From assembly GCA_013398295.1 (NCBI GenBank), contig VZSF01004856.1, positions 458,822 through 522,821 of the forward strand: a stretch of 64,000 bases of DNA, read 5' to 3'. This stretch comes from Chionis minor. Taxonomy: Eukaryota; Chordata; Aves; Charadriiformes; Chionididae. Every line of letters begins with the position of its first letter. Within the stretch, counting starts at the first letter, position 1. Below the pieces are notes generated by a model. That model did no database searches and was not told the DNA's origin. It saw only the letters and a program-made list of their open reading frames with translations. A program made the position numbers and the translations under genes. Of this stretch, positions 1 through 10,800 are shown one piece after another.

Positions 1-1047
1 CTTCTCCTGTACCTGGGTGTTCAAATCCTTTGTGTTGTTGATTGTGATCTAACACCTTCTGCAAAATAGCATGCAAGAGACATGAGACATTTGCACGCAT
101 TGAGATACCATGAGCGATAACTCCGCTCTCAGCCATCTGCTAGACCCTTTGTTTACTGCTGCTCTTTGTACTGAAGTTCAAATATTTTGGAATGAATAGG
201 GGGAAAATTGCACAAGAAGCCCCCTAACTTAGCTTTAGGTTTTTTATGAACAACATCTGCAGAATATGATAGGAAACAAAAACATCTGTTTGCAGTGGCT
301 TTGCTGTATTGTGCCTTTCTACTGACTCATACACAAATGTGAAGCCAGGCTATTTGGGGTGTTCTCTCCTTTTTTAATATGTAAAAAGCCCTGAGCAAAC
401 TCAATACACAAAGGTAAGATACTCAGAGGTGGAGCAGGTGTGTTAGTAGGTCCACAGTAAGCCTACTTCAGCTTCACAGATTGTGGATGGAGAATCTTTT
501 GGATAGCAGTGAAGATTAAGGTCTTGAGTGCTTAATGAGAGAGAAGTGCCCAAACAAGTCCATTTCACAGTGGTAACACCATTGTTCATGGCAAGATTTA
601 CTGTAAAGGCAGAGTTTTGTCTGTATCTATTAGTTTCACCTGGTCTGTGACAATTTAATGCAGTGGAAATGTGGTTGTTTACCTTGCAGGGCAGTGTGCC
701 TGCATCTGCTGTCCTGGTTCTGCTCTTTTGCTTGGATATCCATGAAATGTTGAGCAATGTTTGTGTAACCTGGTAAATGGCTGTGGTGTCTCACTGCCTT
801 TATGAAGGCATTTAAGTGGTAGTACAATTAATATTTGAAAATCTACCCTTTAAGATTTTCAGGTGAAAAGCATTATTCACTATTATCGTTGATTAAACAT
901 AGCTTTGAAGTTTAGGCCTCCTTGTGCATGCAAAATTGAAAACTTCCCTTCATCTAACCAGGGGGATGGAGTGACCCTCCCCTCACCCTCTCCCTGCTTA
1001 ACCTTACAGCCCAGCAGTTAGAGGACTCACAGGACATGTAGAAGTTG

Positions 1048-1148
1048 AATGGGGCTTTGAGCAACCTGGTCTAGTGCCCATGGCAGGGGGATTGGAACTA
1101 GATGATCTTGAACATCCCTTCAAACTCTAACCATTCTATGATTCTATG
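1048..1148 (+). repeat. CR1 LINE 3'-end fragment
   Basis: About 100 bp ending in the diagnostic avian CR1 terminus: a two-step ATTCTATG repeat preceded by the tract usually read as 'actagatgatct..ccttccaac', here mutated. The orientation is plus, because the octamer repeat lies at the right end. It is severely 5'-truncated, as is usual for CR1. Confidence 0.85.
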
Positions 1149-1351
1149 AAGTCAGGCTCTTACTGCTCTTGCTTTTTAGTAAGAAGGACCTCCTACAATC
1201 ATTAAAAACCATGGTGTGTTTGCGTATGCAGTTCTCACCCTTCTTTTGACACTTGGCTCTTTCATAAAAATGAAACTCTTCCAAGCCTAGCTGGCTCAGA
1301 GGTAAGAGGATATATGGCTCTGCAGCCTGAAGATGTAGATGCCCACCAAAA

Positions 1352-1377
1352 GCAGGGAGGGGGGGGGGTGGGGGAGG
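1352..1377 (+). repeat. G-rich tract with quadruplex potential
   Basis: The plus strand carries a run of guanines interrupted only by single A and T bases (G3-A-G10-T-G5-A-G2). Runs of this kind can fold into a G-quadruplex. No gene is close enough to suggest a promoter role. Confidence 0.7.
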
Positions 1378-2225
1378 CTGACCCTTTTTCCATGGACCTC
1401 ATCACCCTAAAGAGTCACTGGACAAAGCAGAGCTGTTTGTGCCAAGGTAGAGCTGCATAGGTAGTACTTACTATTGTCAACTTTAAGCTTTTCCCCAGTT
1501 AGGAAGTATGTTAAGGACATTTTCCATGGGACTCATATATCTTGTATGGATATATGAACTTCTGCAAGTGTATTAGGGTTATCTCGTCCTTTAAGGAGGA
1601 TGTGCTGCAATGTTTCCTCTTCTTTATATAATCACCTAGCAGTGCACAGAGCTAATGTTAGGATATAGCTCGCTCTGTCTCCCTACCTTCCAAGACATAT
1701 TGCCTACAATTTATCAATCCATCTTGTTTTCTTATTTAAAAGCTGAAGCTGATTATATTCTTCCCTTTAATAGCCTTCCAAGAACACAGTGATAGAGACT
1801 ACTTTTTAACAGAATACTTTTGCAGAGCAATGTAGAGCAATAAAACATTTATCAAAAAACTGGTGATCCTTGGACATATAGATACAAGGAAAACAGAGAG
1901 GAAGAAAGCAAAATAAAGCCATGAGAGAATATTTGTTCCTCTTCTATTCTGCGTAAATATGTTATTATATCATTCAGAAAGGTAAAGATATTCCTTTGGT
2001 CCCTCTTCTGATAACATTTTATAACATAGATACATACTGGGAGATTTTTTTTTAATATGGTGCATATTGTTTCTTTCTTACACTTACCCTCTAAGACTAG
2101 GAAACCAGAAGCTCTCGACACAGAGCAGGTAGACGTGAATCCTACCAGTAATCCCAGGGGTTTTGATTTGAGAAAGAGATGGTGTTATTTCACTAGGAAA
2201 GAGACACAGGCTCCTTTGTCTGCAG

Positions 2226-2433
2226 CCGTGACAGGGCATCCCCTGCAGGGCTGCAGGACATGGAGGGAAGCCGGGCTCTGCCTCTGCCCACTCCCCTGGC
2301 CTTGCCACATCCAGATGAGGAGGAGAGAGGAACCCCAAAAAGCTGCAGCTTCTCATGTTGCAGGCTGTGGGCTCCTCCCCAAGCTTGCCACACGGCAAGC
2401 ATGGATGCACGCAGGGACCCGTCGTTGCTCAAG
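2226..2433 (+). other. possible unassigned plus-strand exon in GC-rich patch
   Basis: A pyrimidine-rich tract ending in CAG at 2223-2225 and a consensus donor AAG|GTGAGT at 2431-2439 bracket 208 bp. One frame is open through all 69 codons and a second is open almost to the end. The patch is richer in G and C than its surroundings, so long open frames on both strands are expected from composition alone. The translation is low in complexity at its start (Pro/Leu-rich) and I do not recognise it. It could be an lncRNA exon or nothing. Confidence 0.2.
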
Positions 2434-3612
2434 GTGAGTGTACAGCTGCTGTTCTGTTCCACAATACCTGTGCCAGCAGTTGCCAGCAAGGAACTGAGCA
2501 GGAGCAAGCCCTGCAGGTGACACTAATCCAGCTGGCAAATCATAAGGGTTATGAAAAATCTCTGGGAAAGGATGAGTTATTATTGCATTTCTTCTCTTAT
2601 TGCAGAATACCGCTCTTTCAGCCACTAGATTAGTCAGTGATAGATGTCTACTTAGATACTTAGTGACAAAAGGTCAATTAGGGTCATGTTTCCTTTTTCC
2701 ATTGAAAATGCTGACTGTTTGCCCTTGGTATTTTGACAAGTTTAGACCCGTGTGGCTTTTCCAAAAAAAATTGATTGTATCTAGCCCAGTCTTTCAAGCA
2801 TTCAGTGAGTGCGACCCTCCATTTTCATCTTCATAGCTCATGTCATTTTCAGGAAAAGTGAAAAGCAAAATATGTTTTGCATGGCTGAGTTTAGTCACTG
2901 TAAAAATGTAATCCACCAAAAAAAAGCAAGGATGGTTTTGAAAGCTTTTATGAGTACACTGTAAGAAAGTTCTGGGTTCATTGCAAAAGAAGCAACCATT
3001 TTCTGCTCAAAATTATGCATTTCACGATTGTGCAAAGCATGTCTCCAAATAAATTGAAAAACACTAATGTAATAAAAAACCCAAGCAACAACAACAAAAA
3101 AGAGAAAACAGAAGTTGCAAGAATGGCTTCAATAAGTCCTGTTACTTGTTAAAAAAAGCCATGTGATTTCCTCCTATTCTTCCCCTCACTGAAAATCAGA
3201 CATCAAAAGCAAAGCAAACAGTATAGATGTTCAATCTGTCAATGTAAATTGGCTCAGCACTGGTAGAGCTAGCACATAAATTGCATGAAGAATAAATATA
3301 CAGTCTGTTTGTTCTGCGGTTGAGAAAATACAGTTCAATTAGTCTGGACTACCATATGATACACAGTTTCTCCCTTTCTGTGGGATATAATTAGGAACAA
3401 GATGGAGCATCTGAGGGACTCATGCCTTTGAAGAACATGACAACTTTTGAATAAATAAGAAGGAAGATGTGAAAGTTGCCGTGTACCCTTCTTCTCACTG
3501 TGGGGAGTTGAACAGGCCTTTTCCTGTCTGGCCATTTAATTTGCTCATTTGTAGCTAAGCTTGCATGAATCACCGCAAGCCTTCTCTGAGAGATGGTCTG
3601 CACAGCCGTGTG

Positions 3613-3796
3613 ACCATCTGGGAAACAGGAAGGGAGGAAAGAAAAGGGGGGGAGAGAGGAGAGAGGAGAGGAGAGGAGAGGAGAGGAGAGGAGAGGAGAG
3701 AAAATGAGAAGACGANACCATCTGGGAAACAGGAAGGGAGGAAAGAAAAGGGGGGGAGAGAGGAGAGAGGAGAGGAGAGGAGAGGAGAGGAGAGAA
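3613..3796. repeat. GAGAG purine repeat with one N and flanking duplication
   Basis: A GGAGA-type purine array occurs twice, each time preceded by the same unique lead-in beginning ACCATCTGGGAAACAGG (3613 and 3717). Between the two copies, at 3716, is a single undetermined base N. The two copies agree across the unique lead-in and the first part of the array. This is the pattern left when an assembler places two overlapping contig ends side by side around a gap, so the true genome probably has one copy. Confidence 0.85.
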
Positions 3797-4462
3797 AAAG
3801 TGATGACAAAATGATGGAAAATGGCAAACGGGTGATTAGGGAAAACTCATGTTATCTTTCTACAGCTTGTCACCGTGACAGTAGTTGAAAGCAGCAAGCC
3901 AGCCTGCTATTCCGTTCAGTAAGCTATGTGGAGCAACAGCTCTTGAATTTTTCTACAGAGTTGCCCAGTACTCTCATGCAAAATGAGCATTAGACCAACA
4001 AGCGAAGGTGGGTGAGAAATCTTCATTTTTGTAATGTAAAGAAAGTCCCTCTTATTTGAACAGCAAGGTAATATGAAGCATTTCGTCACGGTTTTAAGAG
4101 ATTAAAAGTTTTATTGGAGGCAGCTGTCTTTCCTGAATGGCATATATGTCATAAAGGAGAAAGCAATACTGAAATGAAGATAGGGTGATTGGTTATACAG
4201 AGTAACTGAAAGGAAACTGTGTTCTCAAATTTATCTGGCTTGCTGATATTCCTGTCTAATGTGCCAGATCCAGCCAAACCTTCTTAGATTTGGCATAAAA
4301 AACATACAATAATATATTTGAAGACATTTTTTTCCACCCTTCAGACACCTTTTGTCTGCATCCAGTTTCTCATACTCTGGCTGATCTTCTCATTGATGTT
4401 TCACTGAGCAGTGGTTCAGCCTGAAGCCACAGTGTGGCCAGGAGTGCTGGCTCCCAACTCTT

Positions 4463-4975
4463 CATAGAATCATAGGATGGTTAGAGTTGGGATGGACCTT
4501 AAAGATCATCTAGTTTCAAACCCCCTACCATGGGCAAGGACACCTCCCACTAGACCAGGTTGCTCAAAGCCTCATCCAACCTGGCCTTGAACACTTCCAG
4601 GGATGGGGCATCCACAGCTTCCCTGGGCAACCTGTTCTGGTGTCTCATCACCCTCAGAGTGAAAAATATCATCCTAATATCTATTCTAAATGTATCCTCT
4701 TCCAGTTTGAAGCCATTACCCCTCATCCTATCACTACATGCCCTTGTAAAAAGTCCCTCTCCAGGTTTCTTATAGGCCCCTTTCAGACACTGGAAGGCTG
4801 CTGTAAGGACTCCCCAGAGCCTTCTTTTCTGGAGGCTGAACAACCCCAACTCTCTCAGCCTGTCCTCATGGCAGAGGTGCTCTAACCCTCTGATCATCTT
4901 CGGGGCCCTCCCCCGGACCTGCTCCAACAGGTCCATGTCCTACTTATGTTGGGGCCTCCAGAGCTGGAGCTGGGG
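4463..4975 (-). mobile_element. CR1 LINE, 5'-truncated, with ORF2 C-terminus
   Basis: On the minus strand this ends with the CR1 terminus (the left edge reads TCATAGAATCATAGG on plus). An open frame at 4550-4936 encodes the C-terminal end of the CR1 ORF2 protein, with recognisable segments such as RGLEHL, RELGLFSL, RTRGNGFKL-like and NRLPREAVDAPSLEVFK. The frame is still open for about 128 codons, so the copy is not very old. The reverse-transcriptase catalytic part and the 5' end are missing, so it cannot move on its own. Confidence 0.9.
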
Positions 4976-7202
4976 CAGAGGGTGCCATGGGTATCAGTCA
5001 TCCTTCCTGGGGAAGCAGTGCTTGCTGTGGCTGAGGGCTACCAGGGTCTACATCTCATCAGAGACAGGCTATGGCAGGCGCCAGGGGAGCAGAACTCAGG
5101 GACATGCTTGAGTTCCCGCAGCACCTGCAACATTTACAAGCAATTAGTTTTGCTAATTTGATATGTGTCTTGTTGTGCCATGTTTGATAGAATCTTCATC
5201 AGTATTTGGCAGAGGACCTTTCCTGTTGCTTAAATTATGTCCTTCATGATTCTGTAGACACTTTTCTAGAGTTCTCCAAGATTGGAAGTGTTTTTGGGGA
5301 AAAAATGCTTTGTTTTGGATTTCAATAATTTCCTATGTTTTATTTTCTTCATAAGGAGATGTTTTTAAAATAAATATTTGTTATATGTGAGTGTTGTATT
5401 TGTTTTATTTCTAGTCTGTTATATACAATGTGCATATGGTTGTATACATACACAAGAAGAACCTTTATGTCTATAAAATATGATACAAAATATTATAGGT
5501 TGCACTAAAAACTTAAATGACTATAACATTTCAGTTCAGGAATGGTGCTTAAACAGCACACTTCAACATGACTTTCTTCTTTTTTTTTTCCACAGTAAAA
5601 TTTCAGGTAAATATCCTAAAACATATTGAATTCATACAGAAAAGTATTTGCTCAACAGAAAGTGGTTCAACTAAGGTATCTAGCTAGATCTGTAGATAAC
5701 CATATATGTAGGCATGGTTCAAACATGAAGTAACTGAGCAATACACTCTGGGCTTTACTTCCCACTTTATTGCTTGAATCATTACTGGAACAGCTTTTTA
5801 TCTGTTGCAGGCCACTGTAACTTTGGTTCTCATGCAATAATGCCAATTTATATCAGCTGAGAAGAGCTAGGCTAGATTCTGCTCATCAAATTATATACAG
5901 CTTGCATTAGTTTAAAATCCATTGCATTCTTATGCTGCTATTGCAAATTTGCATGATTACCTTTATAAAAAAATTCCAGAAATATGGGGTGTACAAAAGG
6001 CCCCCAAAAACCTGCACACATCTGTTTTAGATAGGAAGAGGCAGAAATGTCTTCAATATTATGGGAAACCCTTTTTTAGCAAGTTAATCTTGTTAATGAA
6101 CAATATAATATGAGGTAATGTCAAGAAAAAACTTTGGGAATGTGCCTGAACTATCCTTCCAGTAACGTTTCCCAGTTATTGGCCAGAAAATTTCTTGATT
6201 TTTCCTTGTACAGCCAACTGGATCACTTAGATTTTGAGACCTAATGATTCATATCACTGTTTACTATCCCCAAGGAGATCTGGAGTCAAACTTTTTTAAG
6301 CACTGAATTAGAAATATTTTACTAATCACTGTAATTTTCTGATATGTACGATTTCCAAGTTACACTATAAATTAGTCAGTGAGAGTACGCAACTGGCAAA
6401 GCCTGGTCAACTGATAAACACATTTAGTGACTGACTGATATCCAGGTAAATAGCTGGAGATAATTCCACATATAATCACAGTATATCTACAAGACCTTTC
6501 CCATATGATAGATATTTTTAGCACTTAAACTTTTTTACAAAATTTGCTTTCAAATAGCAAATAGTAAGTGATACAGGGAAACTCACAGAATAGTCAAGAT
6601 TTATTTTTTTTCTGAGGTCTAATTGCATAGTAGATTGCATTTTAAATTTAAAATTAAATATATTTTAGAAGATGGTATATTTAGAAAACATCAGAACATA
6701 GTCTGAGAACAAGAGGCTGGTTTATGCAATATATGAATTAGAAGTCCTAATTTGGGTCAGCTGCTGATTGCATTAAAAAACAGTTTGAAATGATTGCGAC
6801 CCAGTTAAATATAAATATTGTTCAAAATGGACCTCAGCTTTCTAGAAGAAGCTGCTTAGTCATACAAAGACTATAAGATACTGACAACGTGATGTCAGAA
6901 GAGGCCCGTGAAGCCCCTCTGTTCTGGAGGAAGCTGCCTACACTGTACTATGTGCGGGATAAAATGTGACTCAATACTGTACATCCTCACTCTTCTGTTC
7001 TTAGACTTGGGACTTATTCTTTCTCTTTATAAAACCTTTGATGTGTGCCATGCAGCACAAAATTTCGCACTGGGAGAAGCAGCTTACAAAAGCAAGTCTT
7101 CTAGTCTAAGGAGAGCTTGCAGAGCAGTATCCTGTCACTGTGGAAATTAACAGTATATGGTCTGGTCTTTGTGAGATGAAGTCCATAAGCAGAAAAATCC
7201 CT

Positions 7203-7208
7203 TTTATT
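7203..7208 (-). terminator. candidate CRLF2 polyadenylation signal
   Basis: TTTATT on plus is AATAAA on minus, about 365 bp beyond the CRLF2 stop codon. It is the first canonical hexamer I see downstream. A single hexamer in AT-rich DNA is weak evidence for the real transcript end. Confidence 0.35.
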
Positions 7209-7572
7209 TTCTGTCTTCATTTAGGAAGAATAACAGTGTAGTTTGCACTGCTTTATATGCTCTATAAGCACAAGGATCGAGTCTCGGCTTTGCAAACATG
7301 TATTATTGAGGAGCTCTTGTTCTCTCCTGTCCATAGCAGAAAAAGGGGGCTTTTAGTTTAGTCTTAGAGGTAAACCCCAACTTAATGGTATTGATTATCA
7401 AGTGGTTATTTCAAACACTGAGCCTGACCCAGTGGTCATATATGCTGGGAAAGAACAGATCTGGAACCAGATAAGACAGCCCAGTGACTTTCTTGATGCA
7501 AACTCATGGCAAACTTTTCTATTTAACCACTCTCCTAAACTCAGCAGAATCTTTTATGTAATTATACAAGTT

Positions 7573-7842
7573 TTATAACATTACATACATGTCATCATTC
7601 ATTAAAATCTGGAAGCCAGCAAAAGAACCTATAGTATTGGATGTTGGCATCAGGCAGGCAATCTGAGCTGCTTTGAAGTCACTGTTTTCAGCTGCTCTTG
7701 AAAAACTGAAGATTTTGTCTTGAGGCCCCTGTTTTTCACTATTCTCATCTTCTTGCTGGCTTTCTGCCTCAATGATGCACTCTGGCTCTTCATAATCTGG
7801 CTTGGTTTGTGCCATTGCATGATCAGTTTTGTCAATCCATTC
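7573..7842 (-). CDS. CRLF2: CRLF2 exon 8: cytoplasmic tail and stop
   Basis: It begins after the acceptor CCTAG with EWIDKT, which continues GNFQ from exon 7 exactly as in mammalian CRLF2 (GNFQEW). It encodes residues 289-377, rich in Glu, Gln and Ser, then TAA. Two tyrosines are present: Y305 in an acidic DYEEPE context, and Y374 in YVML at the C-terminus. The C-terminal tyrosine is the conserved one; the first I do not recall from human CRLF2. The segment TIGSF....MNDDMYVML is the strongest single identifier of the gene. Confidence 0.95.
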   Translation of the reverse strand, partial: EWIDKTDHAMAQTKPDYEEPECIIEAESQQEDENSEKQGPQDKIFSFSRAAENSDFKAAQIACLMPTSNTIGSFAGFQILMNDDMYVML

Positions 7843-10800
7843 CTAGGAAATTGAAAATGTCGATGTTGGTAGGGACTGAAATATCAATCGAAAGAAACCT
7901 GGCTATACAGACACTAATTTTTCTTTAGTAATGGCATCTTTCCAGGATAAGCCACAATGGAGAAGATGAAAAGGAAGCAATATAGACAAGCAGGACATAA
8001 GATAGCAGGATGGAAGAAAAGCAGGATGGCAGGAAAGCAGACAGGATTCCACAAATGCATACAAACTCCTACTTATTGCCAAGACCACATTAAGTACATC
8101 TTTGTATTTAATCAGGGCCTTTAGAGAACCTTGGATCTAAAAGTACCTGGTGTTCCTTCCTTAACAGACTCATGCATTCTTTGACCCAAGCCCTGACTTA
8201 GTCTAGATTGAGACTGAGTTTACATGGTGATTTACAAAACAGCATTTCTGTATTAAATTGCCTCCAAAGGCATGAGTGCCATCACTGACTCAGCACCAAG
8301 TCACATAGCACTTCACAATCATCAAGGGCAAGATCAGGTTGAAGCAAGCTCCCTGTGTGCAGGAATGAATGCAAGCACTGCAGTGGCATCTCACTGGATA
8401 TTGTGCCTCTGGTCACCCTTAAATGCTTCTCCAGCAATTTCTCTGTCTCTTTCTATAGCAAGTGCCCTTTTACAGTGCCAAAGCAGCACTACACCAATTG
8501 TATGAGCTCTGGTATTTTCTCTGTGGATCCTCTTGGTGATGTCGCACAAGGGGAAAGGTCTTCCTCATGGGTCAGAGGGTGCTTGTGGTAACGTCTGTAC
8601 GGAGCAAGTATCAGCAGCTACTTTCAAATTGTTCTTAACACTGTAGAGTTTACAGTCTTGGTCAGAAGGGAACGTTTACCTGAAAGTTTCCATTATGATC
8701 ATTGAAGAGATCAGCAAATATATATTTTGGATCCGGTATAGCAGGCATGACTGACTTACGAAGCCTGAAAAGAGGAAAGAAAAATACAAATGGATGTTTT
8801 GTTATATTGTAGTCATTCAGACAAAAATCTACTTCAGCACAGTTCTGTAGCCACAAATAAATTTTACATGACAGTACTCTAGGCTTGATTGCTTTTAAAT
8901 GTGTTCTAAAGTCAAAAAGCAGTTATAACAGCATAACACCATCGGGCTAAGAGTGTTTTTTGTGCTCGATTTTGAACCAACCCCATCCTAGTAAAATCTG
9001 GACTCTATACAAACTTCCAGGTAGTCAGCAAGTGCCATTCTGCTCCATGCAGGAGTCAGAGCTTTTACATTCTCTGGCTACATTCCCCTAGGCAGGGAAG
9101 ATGGTGCAGCACCAGCTGTATTGGCTGACTTAGTGAACACAAATGTAAACCTGAAACATAGAAATATAGGAGAAAAAAATCAACTAATGATCTTAAAAGG
9201 CTATCGGAGTCCCATATGCTTTCAGCTCTGAAAATACTGCATTTGGTGCTTTTTTTTTCCCCACAGAAAAAGCCAAATTTGGGGCTGTTGAAGGTTTTAT
9301 TTCTTGTTTGGTGGCTTGGTTTTTTTACAAATGTAGATTCTGAACATGAACAGAGTCATTCAACTGCAAATCCAAATACCAATATAGTCTTATTGAAGTT
9401 GAACACCCTCAAACTTACTTCAGCCTACTGCAAACAGACATTGAATTTGATGAAAGTTACACAAAAGAATGTCAGTTCAGAAGAAACAGCCAAAATAGTT
9501 GGCTTCTCACAATTTAACTAGTTTCCTGAAAAGGAGAAGAAATTAAGTGGAAGAGACAGAATTTTATCCTGAAACTTTGTCTTTCAACAGAATTGTTCTG
9601 TTTTTGAAAATCAAAGGCCTTGATGTTTGTAAGGCCAGGATGCATTATGGCTCAAACAGTAATTAAGCTACTGACTTCTACATCCTCATGATGACTTCAT
9701 TTATCATATAAGAATTTTGCGCGCTGGATCCTGAATGATAGCTCTATTTTCATGACAAGATTATTTAGTAGTAACCAATGAAACTGTATTTACCTCTGCC
9801 ATTTACACAGAAGAATCGAGAGGATAAGCATCATTAGAAGTACTGCCAGCAAACAACTTAAAACTATTACTGTGTTTGGCTGAGATTTTATATCATCATT
9901 GCATGAATCTAGGAATAATCACAAGAAAAATATGTGAAAAAATTACTTTTGCTTTAACAGTAAATATTCCTACCACCCTAAAACATTGCCTTTTCTTAAA
10001 AAAAACCCAAAAAACCAAAAAACCAGAAAACTTTCAAAGAACAAATAAGTCAAGTTCAGTTGTTCAATTGAAAGTGAAAAGAAAAGCCATCCTTCCCCAT
10101 ACTAGCAACAAAAGAAAATTGTGCTTTTATTTATGTAAATTTACCTGGTACAGGACAAAGGAGTAGGCTTACAGGCAAAGAGTAGAGGCATTATGAATGA
10201 ATCAAATATTTCTTCTCATCATGCCATTACATTGACAGTGATGTGGCAACTTTGTGCTGCAAGCACAATTTTACATGTAGCCTAAATGTCTTATTTCCCA
10301 AGATAAAGCAAACAAACAAACGTCTCCCCCATCCCAGCAAACAAAAAGCCAGCAAACCACAAGTGCTGATACCCAGAAAGTAACTAGTGGCAGGATATCA
10401 TCTAACACACAGGTATATAAAACTAACGTATTTGTTGCACTTTTTGGCATTCTCAGGGTTTTTCCTGAAGCTTTTGTAATGCCACCTCAAAACTCTTCCT
10501 CCTACTACTGACCTTTTGCTCTTCACATAAATACTATAAAAATTAAATGATTATTCACACAGGAGCAACTGTCCAGCATCTTCCAACTGCCTATTTCATT
10601 CAGCTTGCCAGAAAGCCACGACAAAATTTGTCACGCCCAAGTAAGGTATTCAGAATCTATGAAATCTCTTGAGCACAGCTTCATTCATGGCTTCCCCTGA
10701 TGTTAGATTTGGAATCAATAATAACTCTCTCATGTCCTGAAGTGCTTGCCCCAGTGGAGGGGCTGTGCCAACGTCGCTTCTGATCCAGGGGCACCCAGAG

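Larger units (their letters stand above)
1..7202. other. intergenic region downstream of CRLF2
   Basis: No recognisable protein-coding gene. The region holds a short CR1 3' end near 1.1 kb, a G-rich tract near 1.36 kb, a GC-richer patch at 2.2-2.5 kb with a possible plus-strand exon, a purine repeat with an N at 3.6-3.8 kb and a CR1 copy at 4.46-4.98 kb. The remainder (5.0-7.2 kb) is AT-rich and I see nothing in it. Its right end may be 3' untranslated sequence of CRLF2. Confidence 0.7.

Noticed and set aside
3565..3888. Open frames on both strands through the purine repeat
   Set aside because: They are translations of a GGAGA simple repeat, include the N, and cross a probable assembly duplication.
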